Assembly (NCBI GenBank): GCA_943787605.1
Contig: CALSNB010000001.1
Coordinates: forward strand, 1,302,001 to 1,366,000
DNA length: 64,000 nucleotides
Direction: 5' to 3'
From: GCA-2697345 sp002697345
Lineage (GTDB): Bacteria; Pseudomonadota; Alphaproteobacteria; Rhodobacterales; Rhodobacteraceae
Below the pieces are notes generated by a model. The model had not been told where the DNA came from. It saw only the letters and a list, made by a program, of their open reading frames with translations, and made no database searches. Below are positions 53,499-62,125 of this stretch, piece after piece. The translations under genes and the position numbers were made by a program. Positions within the stretch are counted from its first letter, which is position 1; the number at the start of each line of letters is the position of its first letter.

Positions 53499-54596
53499 AT
53501 GGCCAAAACTGTAACTATTTTAGGAATTGAAAGTAGCTGTGATGACACAGCAGCTGCCGTTGTCCAATTGATAGATGAAACCAAAGCTAATATTCTTTCC
53601 ACAAAAATCTTTGGTCAAGAGGAACTTCATAAGAAATTTGGAGGGGTAGTCCCAGAAATCGCTGCCCGAGCTCATACAGAAAAATTAGATTATGTCATTG
53701 AAGATGCCCTTGAAGAGGCAAAATTCGATTTAAACAGTATCGATGCTATTGCTGTAACAGCAGGCCCAGGACTTATTGGAGGGGTTATGTCAGGGGTTAT
53801 GTACGCCAAGGGACTTTCTATAGGTTCAAAAAAACCCCTTATAGGAATTAACCATCTAGCCGGGCATGCTCTAACCCCACGACTGACTAATCAGATCGAA
53901 TTTCCATATTTAATGTTACTTATATCTGGTGGTCACTGCCAGTTTTTAATAGTTCACGGTCCAACACAGTTTACCCGAATTGGTGCGAGCATTGATGATG
54001 CTCCAGGCGAGGCATTTGACAAAGTCGCTAGGTTAATTTCATTACCTCAACCTGGGGGACCCAGTATCGAGGCCTTAGCAAAATTAGGCAACAGTATGCG
54101 ATTTAATTTTCCACGCCCACTTATTGGTAGAGATGGGTGCAACATGTCATTTTCTGGTTTAAAAACTTCTGTCTTACGAGCTAGAGATAATCTGATAGAA
54201 GAGCAAGGCGGGCTATATACTGTAGACCAATCAGATATCAGCGCCTCTTTTCAGGAAGCTGTAAGTGAAATATTAATAAAGAAAACTGCGGTAGCACTGG
54301 AAATGTATTTAGCAATAAATCCTGATAGTCCAACTATTTCGGTAGCTGGTGGTGTGGCTTCTAATAGCTTAATAAGGGATAATTTAAAAAAATTAGCTAT
54401 GAAGTGTGGAGTAACCTTTATTGCACCACCAATAAACCTGTGTACTGATAATGCTGCAATGATTGCATGGGCAGGAATAGAGTACTATAGGCTTGGGGTA
54501 AGAGACGATATGTCTCTTGGAGCTCGCCCACGTTGGCCTCTAGATGAATCCGCACCTGCTCTAATTGGGCACGGAAAAAAAGGTAGAAAGGCATGA
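53499..54596 (+). CDS. tsaD: tRNA N6-adenosine threonylcarbamoyltransferase TsaD
   Basis: 365 aa ASKHA-fold protein. ILGIESSCDDTAAAVV at the N-terminus, the metal-binding HxxxH in INHLAGHALTPRL, LLISGGHCQFLIV, GASIDDAPGEAFDKVAR and VAGGVASNSLIRD are all conserved. It transfers threonylcarbamoyl to A37 of ANN-decoding tRNAs together with TsaB, TsaE (tsaE is at 60608) and TsaC. It overlaps gpsA by 4 bp. No clear Shine-Dalgarno at ATG 53499. Confidence 0.97.
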   Translation: MAKTVTILGIESSCDDTAAAVVQLIDETKANILSTKIFGQEELHKKFGGVVPEIAARAHTEKLDYVIEDALEEAKFDLNSIDAIAVTAGPGLIGGVMSGVMYAKGLSIGSKKPLIGINHLAGHALTPRLTNQIEFPYLMLLISGGHCQFLIVHGPTQFTRIGASIDDAPGEAFDKVARLISLPQPGGPSIEALAKLGNSMRFNFPRPLIGRDGCNMSFSGLKTSVLRARDNLIEEQGGLYTVDQSDISASFQEAVSEILIKKTAVALEMYLAINPDSPTISVAGGVASNSLIRDNLKKLAMKCGVTFIAPPINLCTDNAAMIAWAGIEYYRLGVRDDMSLGARPRWPLDESAPALIGHGKKGRKA

Positions 54597-55540
54597 CACG
54601 TATTTTCATAAGTGGCGCAGGGGCCTTCGGTACAGCCTTAGCACTCGTATTTCATAAAGCTGGTAAAGATGTCACTCTAATCAGTCGCAACTCTACCGAA
54701 TTAGTTAAAAATCGTACCACAGACTATCTGCCTGGGGTTTCTCTTCCAGAATCTTTGAAGATTAGTAATAGCACAACTTCTCTTAGTGGGGGTGATGTAC
54801 TTATATTAGCTATCCCTATGCAGAATTTAACTAAATATTTAGAGAATCTGCACCAAAAACCAAAGGTAGCTATAGCATGCTGTAAAGGTATAGATTTGAA
54901 CACAAAAGCTGGACCAACAGAGGTTATAAGGAATACACTTGGCGGTTCTTCAGCGATTTTAACAGGGCCAAGCTTTGCTTCTGATATTGCAATGGGCCTA
55001 CCAACTGGCCTAACTATCGCGACTGAAAACAAACAGATAGGAACCGAACTACAGAAAACTTTATCTACCGATTCAATTAGGCTTTACTTGTCATCAGACC
55101 CTATTGGTGCCGAGTTAGGTGGCGCTTTAAAAAATGTAATAGCTATAGCTTGCGGTTTATGCATTGGTGCCGGCTTTGGAGACAGTGCGCGATCAGCCCT
55201 TTTAACAAGAGGTTTTGCAGAGATTGTTAAACTTGCAACGACTCTTGGCGCAAAACAAGAAACACTTTATGGACTCTCCGGTATTGGAGATTTAGTTCTA
55301 ACTTGCACTTCCCCTCAATCAAGAAATTTTTCTTATGGTTTTTCTATTGGGGCGAACCTCGGCACTAAAGTTAGCTCTACTGTAGAAGGCATAGCAACAG
55401 CTCGGGCTGTATTAAAACTATCAATAAAACATAACATAGATATGCCAATTACTAAAGGAGTTGTCGACATCATTGATGGTTCCAAATCCGTGAGTGTAGT
55501 ATTAAGTAATTTACTGGATAGGCCACTAACGAAAGAGTAA
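54593..55540 (+). CDS. gpsA: glycerol-3-phosphate dehydrogenase [NAD(P)+]
   Basis: 315 aa. NAD-binding ISGAGAFGTALALVFHKAG at the N-terminus, ILTGPSFASDIAMGLPTG, the catalytic Lys in GGALKNVIAIACGLCIGAGFGDSARSAL and GLSGIGDLVLTCTSPQSRNF. It makes sn-glycerol-3-phosphate for phospholipids from dihydroxyacetone phosphate. Starts inside the tsaD stop (ATGA). The last gene before a convergent gap with ahcY. Confidence 0.96.
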   Translation: MTRIFISGAGAFGTALALVFHKAGKDVTLISRNSTELVKNRTTDYLPGVSLPESLKISNSTTSLSGGDVLILAIPMQNLTKYLENLHQKPKVAIACCKGIDLNTKAGPTEVIRNTLGGSSAILTGPSFASDIAMGLPTGLTIATENKQIGTELQKTLSTDSIRLYLSSDPIGAELGGALKNVIAIACGLCIGAGFGDSARSALLTRGFAEIVKLATTLGAKQETLYGLSGIGDLVLTCTSPQSRNFSYGFSIGANLGTKVSSTVEGIATARAVLKLSIKHNIDMPITKGVVDIIDGSKSVSVVLSNLLDRPLTKE

Positions 55541-55721
55541 CAAAATTACTCTGTGATTAAATCAAACAATATAGAATTCAGTATTGATACCAATATTGGC
55601 TTTCTAAAATCAAGCTAGAAGCTTGATCCTATGTAGGTAAGTAGTCGTAACGATTAAGCCAAAGGCTGACAACCAAAGTCAGTACAGGAAAATTTAAGAT
55701 CAGTAGCGAAATTATTAACCT
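55541..55721. other. convergent intergenic region with several short hairpins
   Basis: 181 bp between gpsA and ahcY, both ending here. Perfect short stems are TCAAGC/GCTTGA (55610-55615 with 55621-55626) and CTGAC/GTCAG (55666-55670 with 55678-55682); a self-complementary CCAATATTGG lies near 55590. None has a U-tract of terminator quality. I recognise no known RNA family. It may serve as a termination zone for both genes or hide a small RNA. Confidence 0.4.
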
Positions 55722-57116
55722 TTAGTAGCGATAATGCTCTGCTTTAAACGGCCCATCTTTTCCTACACCAATATAGTCTGCTTGATCATCCTGCAGTTTT
55801 GTAAGCTTAACTCCAATTTTGTCCAAATGAAGACGTGCCACTTTTTCGTCTAATTTCTTAGGTAAGATATATACGTCATTTTTATAGTTAGACCCTTGTG
55901 TCCAAAGTTCAATTTGAGCCAAAACTTGATTTGTGAACGATGCAGACATCACAAATGATGGGTGTCCCGTGGCATTGCCAAGGTTAAGTAGCCTTCCCTC
56001 TGAAAGTAAAATAATTCTAGAACCCGAAGGCATTTCTATCATATCTACTTGGTCTTTTATATTTGTCCATTTATGATTTTTTAGAGCTGCAACTTGAATT
56101 TCATTATCAAAATGGCCAATATTCCCAACAATCGCCATATCTTTCATTTCACGTAGATGCTCAATTCTAATTACATCTCTATTACCGGTAGTTGTAATAA
56201 AGATATCTGCCTTTGAAATCTCTTCTTCTAATAGAACCACTTCAAAGCCATCCATTGCGGCCTGGAGTGCACATATTGGGTCAACTTCTGTAACTTTAAC
56301 CCTCGCACCCGCACCTTTAAGTGACGCCGCAGATCCTTTACCAACATCCCCATACCCACACACAACAGCAACTTTTCCTGCCATCATTGTATCTGTTGCT
56401 CGTCTAATTCCATCCACTAAGCTCTCTTTACAGCCATATTTGTTGTCAAATTTAGATTTTGTGACTGAATCATTAACGTTAATTGCTGGAAAAGGCAGTA
56501 AACCCTCTTTAACTAGCTCGTATAGCCTATGAACACCTGTTGTAGTTTCCTCTGAGACACCTTTAATTGCATCACGTTGCTTCGCAAACCATCCTGGATT
56601 CTTTGAAATCCTTGACCTAATTTGAGCAAAGAGGGCTTCCTCTTCTTCTGATTTTGGTATAGAAATTAACTCTTCTTCACCGGCTTCAACTCTAGCACCT
56701 AACAAAATATACAGTGTAGCATCTCCACCATCATCCAAAATCAGATTACAAGTTCCTTCATCAAAATCAAATATTTTGTCAGCATAATCCCAGTATTCTG
56801 GTAATGTCTCTCCTTTTATGGCAAAGACTGGTGTCCCACCCTCTGCTATGGCTGCTGCAGCATGGTCCTGCGTAGAAAAAACATTGCAAGATGCCCACCT
56901 AACTGTTGCACCTAGTTCTACAAGTGTTTCTATTAAAACTGCAGTTTGAATTGTCATATGAAGCGAGCCTGCTATTCGCGCTCCCTTAAGAGGTTCTAAA
57001 CCTTTATATTCTTCACGCAGCGCCATTAAACCTGGCATTTCTGTTTCAGCAATTACTAATTCTTTCCTACCAAAACTGGCCAGTGAGATGTCTTTTACAA
57101 TATAGTCATGATTCAT
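55722..57116 (-). CDS. ahcY: adenosylhomocysteinase
   Basis: 464 aa from ATG 57116 (NHDYIVKDISLASFGRKEL) with AAGGAT upstream; an in-frame TTG at 57173 would add 19 residues and is unlikely. Motifs: MTIQTAVLIETLVELGA, WASCNVFSTQDHAAAAIA, the NAD-binding GKVAVVCGYGDVGKGSAASL and C-terminal GPFKAEHYRY. It splits S-adenosylhomocysteine to homocysteine and adenosine. The leader to the HD gene is about 100 bp and shows no SAH-riboswitch-like conserved core. Confidence 0.97.
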   Translation of the reverse strand: MNHDYIVKDISLASFGRKELVIAETEMPGLMALREEYKGLEPLKGARIAGSLHMTIQTAVLIETLVELGATVRWASCNVFSTQDHAAAAIAEGGTPVFAIKGETLPEYWDYADKIFDFDEGTCNLILDDGGDATLYILLGARVEAGEEELISIPKSEEEEALFAQIRSRISKNPGWFAKQRDAIKGVSEETTTGVHRLYELVKEGLLPFPAINVNDSVTKSKFDNKYGCKESLVDGIRRATDTMMAGKVAVVCGYGDVGKGSAASLKGAGARVKVTEVDPICALQAAMDGFEVVLLEEEISKADIFITTTGNRDVIRIEHLREMKDMAIVGNIGHFDNEIQVAALKNHKWTNIKDQVDMIEMPSGSRIILLSEGRLLNLGNATGHPSFVMSASFTNQVLAQIELWTQGSNYKNDVYILPKKLDEKVARLHLDKIGVKLTKLQDDQADYIGVGKDGPFKAEHYRY

Positions 57117-57219
57117 TGCGTAATCCTTTTTAGGTTTGAAAAATCGATTAACAGTTGCTAAAGGAATCTGCAATCTTGATTATTAATAAATATTCTATTT
57201 TTCTTTACTAGGAAGCTTT

Positions 57220-57816
57220 ATGAAAACACAACGCGCATGGCAACGAATGCTCTCAGGTAGAAGGTTAGATCTCCTTGACCCATCACCCATGGATATTGAA
57301 ATTGAAGATATTGCTCATGGACTTTCTTTTGTCGCACGGTGGAATGGTCAAACAGAAGGCGATTTTTCTTACTCCGTTGCAGAGCACTCCTTGCTGGTCG
57401 AAAAAATATTTTTTAAGCTAAACCCTAAGGTATCAAACAAGTGGAAGTTAGCTGCACTGCTTCACGATGCCCCTGAATACGTAATTGGAGATATGATTTC
57501 GCCAGTGAAAGCTGCTATTGGTCCAACTTATGCCCAGCTAGAAGACAAACTTATAGAAGCTATACACATCAGGTTTGGTTTACCAGCAAAAGTCCCTTCA
57601 AATATAAAACTTCAGATAAAAAAAGCAGATAAAATATCTGCTTGGCTGGAAGCAACACTAATCGCAGGCTTTAGTATAGATGAAGCAAACAAATTTTTTG
57701 GGGTTCCACCTGATGAGTTTTTTAACTATCAAGAATTAGTTTTGAAACAACCTATGATCGTTAAATCTAAATTTATTGAAAAATTTGAAGCATTATTACA
57801 GTCAATAATTATCTAG
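57220..57816 (+). CDS. HD-domain phosphohydrolase (YfbR-like)
   Basis: 198 aa. The HD metal site is seen in YSVAEHSLLVEKIF (His) and ALLHDAPEYVIGDMISPVK (His-Asp). C-terminal to it a second Asp is near IKKADKISAWLEATL. Related proteins are 5'-deoxyribonucleotidases. It ends 8 bp inside the convergent regA gene. A good AGGAAG site precedes the ATG. Confidence 0.88.
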   Translation: MKTQRAWQRMLSGRRLDLLDPSPMDIEIEDIAHGLSFVARWNGQTEGDFSYSVAEHSLLVEKIFFKLNPKVSNKWKLAALLHDAPEYVIGDMISPVKAAIGPTYAQLEDKLIEAIHIRFGLPAKVPSNIKLQIKKADKISAWLEATLIAGFSIDEANKFFGVPPDEFFNYQELVLKQPMIVKSKFIEKFEALLQSIII

Positions 57817-58363
57817 GGGATCTTTTTGCTAAAATTCTTTGCAAAGTTCTACGATGCATATTTAGGCGCCGAGCCGTTTCACTAACGTTCCTGTCGCACA
57901 GCTCATAGACACGTTGAATATGCTCCCATCTCACACGATCAGCGGACATTGGATTTTCTGGTGGTGGTGGTAAACCATCAGCAACTGCTAATAAAGCATT
58001 AGTCACATCATTAGCGTCGGCTGGTTTTGATAAATAATCTGTTGCACCAATTTTTACAGCTGCGACCGCCGTAGCAATAGCCCCATAACCTGTCAATATG
58101 ACTACCTTACAATCTGGACGCTTATCTCTTAAAATTTCAACTACATCTAAACCATTTCCATCAGTTAAACGGAGATCCACCACAGCATACGCAGGGGGAC
58201 GAGCTGTTGCTATTGCTTTACCAGCAGCAATACTATCTGCTGTTTCTGGCGAAAATCCACGTTTTTCCATCGCCCTAGACAATCTTCTTAGGAATGGTTC
58301 ATCATCATCAACGATTAATAATGAGTTATCTTTGCCAATTTCGTTTAAAAGTCGTTCAACCAT
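57809..58363 (-). CDS. regA: global redox response regulator RegA/PrrA/ActR
   Basis: 184 aa from ATG 58363 with a strong GGGAGGAG site. The receiver domain has SLLIVDDDEPFLRRL (acidic triad), the phospho-acceptor Asp in YAVVDLRLTDGNG, the Thr of VVILTGYGAI and the Lys of YLSKPADAND. A proline-rich hinge (LPPPPENP) links it to the Fis-type DNA-binding helix-turn-helix NVSETARRLNMHRRTLQRIL, nearly identical to known RegA. It is the DNA-binding partner of RegB and controls respiration, carbon fixation and nitrogen assimilation under low redox. Confidence 0.96.
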   Translation of the reverse strand: MVERLLNEIGKDNSLLIVDDDEPFLRRLSRAMEKRGFSPETADSIAAGKAIATARPPAYAVVDLRLTDGNGLDVVEILRDKRPDCKVVILTGYGAIATAVAAVKIGATDYLSKPADANDVTNALLAVADGLPPPPENPMSADRVRWEHIQRVYELCDRNVSETARRLNMHRRTLQRILAKRSPR

Positions 58364-58443
58364 AATTATCTCCTCCCACAACCTTAACACTGTTTCAAGG
58401 AAAATAACTCAATAATTCTATCGTAATTTAAATGCTGTTGTAA

Positions 58444-59061
58444 TTAGGCCTTTTTCAAGTGGCATGAAATAGTTTCTGCTATTTTTTCAGGAGAGTCCTC
58501 TCGCCTAAAAAAATCAACAAAACCTTTTTGAGGGGTCAAGAAATAAGTGAACGTCGAGTGATCTACTAGATAATATTCATCTTCAGAAACCTGTTTTTTA
58601 TAATAAGTCCGATATGCTATCGAAGCTGCTTTAATTTGTTTTAAGCTCCCCGTTAGCCCAAGCATCTCCGGATGCATTAGGTCTGTAAATTCTTTAAGCA
58701 CCTCAGGAGTATCTCTCTCTGGATCAATTGTAATAAATATTGGCTTTATCCTTATACCTTTTGCAAATAAAAGCTCTGTGGCCTCTGCGTTTCGCATAAC
58801 ATCTATGGGGCATATATCAGGACAAAAAGTATATCCAAAGTATACCAAGACCGGTGCATCTATTACATCTGTGTTGCTAACTAACTGTTCGTTTTCATCT
58901 ACTAAATTAAACTTGCCTCCAATATTTGCTTTACCTGAAATATTTCCCAGCGAGCATAAAGTGACCTCGTGGTAATATTTTTTATAAAAAATCACTCCAT
59001 TAAAAGCCAGTATCACCAATATGATTAAACCCGCAGACAGCATAAGGTAATTCTTTTTCAT
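58444..59061 (-). CDS. senC: SenC/PrrC (SCO1-type copper chaperone)
   Basis: 205 aa from ATG 59061 (GGAG upstream). One N-terminal membrane anchor (LMLSAGLIILVILAFNGVIF) leads to a thioredoxin-like fold with the copper CxxxC in VYFGYTFCPDICPIDVMRN and the His in VDHSTFTYFL. It delivers copper to cytochrome c oxidase and, in the RegB/RegA context, is implicated in redox signalling. It is between regA and the divergent regB. Confidence 0.95.
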   Translation of the reverse strand: MKKNYLMLSAGLIILVILAFNGVIFYKKYYHEVTLCSLGNISGKANIGGKFNLVDENEQLVSNTDVIDAPVLVYFGYTFCPDICPIDVMRNAEATELLFAKGIRIKPIFITIDPERDTPEVLKEFTDLMHPEMLGLTGSLKQIKAASIAYRTYYKKQVSEDEYYLVDHSTFTYFLTPQKGFVDFFRREDSPEKIAETISCHLKKA

Positions 59062-59153
59062 TTTTAGTCTCCAATTTAGATACAATTAGTTGATCGACAA
59101 CCTTTCTACGAGTATCATTCTCTTATTATGATTTTTAAAAATATTCCAACTAA

Positions 59154-60551
59154 ATGAGTATGAATTATGCAAGCATTTATGCACAGAGTGCCCGGAGTGG
59201 CCTTGTACGTCTTCGGACTTTAATAATACTCCGATGGCTTGCAGTGATTGGGCAAGTTACTGCTATTCTCACTTCAAAGTTCATTATAGGACTCCAGATA
59301 GATCTTAAACTTTGTATATTAGCAATTGTAGCCTCAGTTTTTATAAATTTATTAGCCACATTTATTTTTCCTGAAAATCGTCGATTACCAGAGCGCGATT
59401 TCTTGGCAATGTTACTCTTTGATCTTATTCAGTTAGCTGTTTTACTTTACCTGACTGGCGGACTCAACAACCCGTTTTCAATTCTTATTCTAGCCCCTGT
59501 CACAGTATCGGCAATGACCTTACGCCCGTTTTCAACTTTTTTTATCAGCGGCTTAGCAATCATTTTAGTAAGTGTACTCGCTTTTGATCACGTACCATTA
59601 ATTATGCAATCAGGCATAGTTATAAAGCTTCCATTTTTATTTACTGTTGGGTTTTGGACAGCATTAATGATTGGGATAGTATTTTTAGCATTTTATGCCA
59701 GGCGGGTGACTTCAGAAACACATTTAATGAGTCAAGCACTCCTCGCAACTCAAATGGCCCTAAGTAGAGAACAAAAACTTACTGATTTGGGTGGCGTCGT
59801 CGCTGCTGCAGCACATGAATTGGGAACACCACTAGCAACAATAAATCTTGCTAGTACTGAATTAATAGAAGACTTAAAAAATAATAAGGAGTTAAGGGAA
59901 GATGCAGAATTAATTCGTGAACAAGTGCAAAGATGTAAAGTGATTTTAGATTCTATGGGGAGAAGCGGGAAAGATGATCTGCAGATAAAAATAGTTCCTA
60001 TTACAAACCTAATAGAAGAAGCTGCTGAACCTCACTCAAAACGTAATAAGGTAATTAATATTACTCACACATTCCAAAAGAACAAAAGTGAAAGTATTCC
60101 TAACATTCATAGACAGCCAGAAATAATTCATGGGTTAAGGAATTTAATTCAAAATGCGGTTGATTTTGCTAAAACTGAAATATGGATTGATACTACTTGG
60201 AATGAACGCACAATTAGTGTACAAATTTGCGATGATGGAGATGGTTATCCCGCTGATATATTTGGAAGAATTGGTGACCCCTTCATCAAGAGGCGAGATA
60301 CTTTTATATCTAAAGATTCACACCCTGAATATGAAGGTATGGGTTTAGGTCTATTTATTGCAAAAACACTACTAGAACGATCAGGAGCGCAAATTTCTTT
60401 TTCTAATGGCTCCGATCTCAAATACAAAAAGAAACATAACGATCAATTAAAAGGCGCCATCGCAGAAGTAACTTGGATCCGCAGTATTATCGAAGATCCA
60501 AACCAAAATAAAATGATTGGATTGGGAGAAAACCAACAATTTGAAATTTAA
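59154..60551 (+). CDS. regB: redox-sensing histidine kinase RegB/PrrB/ActS
   Basis: 465 aa, about six transmembrane helices in the first 185 residues. The ubiquinone-binding heptapeptide GGLNNPF is at 102-108. The H-box is AAAAHELGTPLATINLAS with phospho-His 221, and the redox-active cysteine region matches EQVQRCKVILDSMGRSGKDD with Cys 261. The ATPase domain has GLRNLIQNAVDFA, ICDDGDGYP, and GMGLGLFIAKTLLERSG. It phosphorylates RegA when the quinone pool or the Cys is reduced. It reads away from senC and regA, with tsaE 56 bp downstream. Confidence 0.95.
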   Translation: MSMNYASIYAQSARSGLVRLRTLIILRWLAVIGQVTAILTSKFIIGLQIDLKLCILAIVASVFINLLATFIFPENRRLPERDFLAMLLFDLIQLAVLLYLTGGLNNPFSILILAPVTVSAMTLRPFSTFFISGLAIILVSVLAFDHVPLIMQSGIVIKLPFLFTVGFWTALMIGIVFLAFYARRVTSETHLMSQALLATQMALSREQKLTDLGGVVAAAAHELGTPLATINLASTELIEDLKNNKELREDAELIREQVQRCKVILDSMGRSGKDDLQIKIVPITNLIEEAAEPHSKRNKVINITHTFQKNKSESIPNIHRQPEIIHGLRNLIQNAVDFAKTEIWIDTTWNERTISVQICDDGDGYPADIFGRIGDPFIKRRDTFISKDSHPEYEGMGLGLFIAKTLLERSGAQISFSNGSDLKYKKKHNDQLKGAIAEVTWIRSIIEDPNQNKMIGLGENQQFEI

Positions 60552-60607
60552 CTTCTGTTAAAAAAATTAATCTAGCAATTTATAAAACTTTCTAAAGAAA
60601 CAACTCT

Positions 60608-61117
60608 ATGAATAAATCCAATTTACAGCTTGGGATATCCATCCTGCTTTCTTCAGAAGATAAAACAAGCCTTCTGGCAAGACAAATAGCTGATAGTAGC
60701 TCCACCGGCACAACAATCTTACTATCTGGAGAGATAGGAGCTGGTAAAACCTTCTTTGCACGAAAATATATACAAAAACTTTTATCAAAACATGGAATTA
60801 TTGAGGACATCCCATCACCTACGTACACACTAGTACAAACCTATCAAACCCCAGATTCAGAAATATGGCATGCTGACCTTTATCGACTTCCTTCAACAGA
60901 CGACATAACCGAACTGGGTCTTTCAGAGGCTTTTGGAAATGAAATTTGTATCGTTGAATGGCCAGAAAAATTAAAAAACTATCTCCCTGCAAATGCAATT
61001 TATATTAATTTTAAGTATCATTCGGATACCACTCGAATCTGTAATATAATGTGTCATGATGAAGAAATAATGAATGGTTTAAAATTAATAATTAAAAAGT
61101 TTAAAAATGAACTCTAG
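60608..61117 (+). CDS. tsaE: tRNA threonylcarbamoyladenosine biosynthesis ATPase TsaE
   Basis: 169 aa. Walker A is LSGEIGAGKTFFARKYIQ, followed by PSPTYTLVQTYQTPDSEIWHADLYRL and IVEWPEKLKNYLPANAI, the TsaE consensus. It supports the TsaB-TsaD complex in making t6A37. Its last 11 bp overlap the start of amgK, so the two genes are coupled. Confidence 0.94.
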   Translation: MNKSNLQLGISILLSSEDKTSLLARQIADSSSTGTTILLSGEIGAGKTFFARKYIQKLLSKHGIIEDIPSPTYTLVQTYQTPDSEIWHADLYRLPSTDDITELGLSEAFGNEICIVEWPEKLKNYLPANAIYINFKYHSDTTRICNIMCHDEEIMNGLKLIIKKFKNEL

Positions 61118-62012
61118 TCGCACAAAGCTTACAAGTATTTTTCTTTCTCAATCATCGTGGAAAAATGCTAAACGCACTTCGATACAAGGAGATGCCTCAA
61201 AGAGACGCTATGAGCGCTTAACATGTAGTATGAAAGGCACTTCAATTCTAATGGATGCTCCTCCAGAGGATGGAGAAGATGTAAAACCATTTGTAAAAGT
61301 ATGTAAATATTTTCAAAAAATTGGATTAAGTGTACCAAAAATCTACGACAGTGACATTTCAAACGGGTTTTTAATATTAGAAGATTTTGGAGAAAATTTA
61401 TTTTCCAAAATGTTAATTAACAAACCTAACAATGAGCTAGAGTTTTATATAAATGCCACTGATAATTTAATCCGTTTATATCATTCTACGCCTTTAAAAG
61501 GTCTTGATGTTTATAATTGTTCAGACATGGTCAATAAATCACTTTTAGCTTTAGATTGGTATTTGGAGTACGGTTTAACGGCGTCACCCAATGTTACTTT
61601 AAAAACTGAATTTTATAAATTGCTGAATGCCTCTTTAATTAACATAATGAGCACCCCCCACATCATGGTTCACCGCGACTTCCATGCAGAAAATTTAATT
61701 TGGTTAAATCACAGAAAAGGTTATCAGCGTGTTGGGATATTAGATTTCCAAGATACAATGCTTGGACATCCCGCTTATGATCTTGCATCACTGCTTAACG
61801 ATATTCGACGAGAGGTAAATCCAGAAATCAAACGTAAATGCTTAGAACATTACCTTTTGAATACTAAATTAAACGTCGAAGACTTTGAGCATGGGTTTTC
61901 TGTCTGTAGCGCACAACGTAACCTACGTATACTAGGTGTTTTTACTCGATTATCAGTAAGAGATAATAAGAAAGGCTACTTAACATTTATTCCGGAATTT
62001 GGAGGAAGCTAA
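61107..62012 (+). CDS. amgK: AmgK-like N-acetylmuramate/N-acetylglucosamine kinase, frameshifted near the C-terminus
   Basis: Aminoglycoside-phosphotransferase-fold kinase; the open frame gives 301 aa. Features: QGDASKRRYERL (nucleotide loop), ILEDFGENLFSK, the catalytic loop HRDFHAENLIWL and the metal segment ILDFQDTMLGHPAYDLASLL. Its product, amino-sugar 1-phosphate, is the substrate of MurU, encoded just downstream. The frame ends at GYLTFIPEFGGS, whereas another frame continues the expected IW-RKLIEDLQHPALGDL tail to a stop at 62123-62125. Adding one base near 61994 restores a protein of about 340 aa. The truncated form lacks the last ~35 residues, which pack on the C-lobe, so activity is doubtful if real. 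Confidence 0.85.
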   Translation: MNSSRTKLTSIFLSQSSWKNAKRTSIQGDASKRRYERLTCSMKGTSILMDAPPEDGEDVKPFVKVCKYFQKIGLSVPKIYDSDISNGFLILEDFGENLFSKMLINKPNNELEFYINATDNLIRLYHSTPLKGLDVYNCSDMVNKSLLALDWYLEYGLTASPNVTLKTEFYKLLNASLINIMSTPHIMVHRDFHAENLIWLNHRKGYQRVGILDFQDTMLGHPAYDLASLLNDIRREVNPEIKRKCLEHYLLNTKLNVEDFEHGFSVCSAQRNLRILGVFTRLSVRDNKKGYLTFIPEFGGS

Positions 62013-62125
62013 TTGAAGATCTACAACATCCTGCTCTAGGAGATCTTAACTCACTAATTAGAGATTTTTTTCCAGAACCAAATAATGACGTAATCCAAAG
62101 AATAAAAAACTCCCATGTATCCTGA
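61994..62125 (+). pseudogene. amgK: displaced C-terminal tail of amgK
   Basis: In frame 2 (from 61994) the sequence reads GIWRKLIEDLQHPALGDLN, then SLIRDFFPEPNNDVIQRI, and stops with TGA at 62123-62125. This matches the usual end of AmgK (P-x-I-W-x-L, then D-L-x-HPAL). Its stop lies 11 bases past the murU ATG, the overlap expected between these two genes, which supports the reading. Confidence 0.8.

Noticed and set aside
57117..57219. SAH/SAM riboswitch upstream of ahcY
   Set aside because: The ~100-bp leader shows no conserved aptamer core or terminator.
61985..62005. Programmed frameshift at the end of amgK
   Set aside because: No slippery heptamer; the shift restores an ordinary C-terminus.
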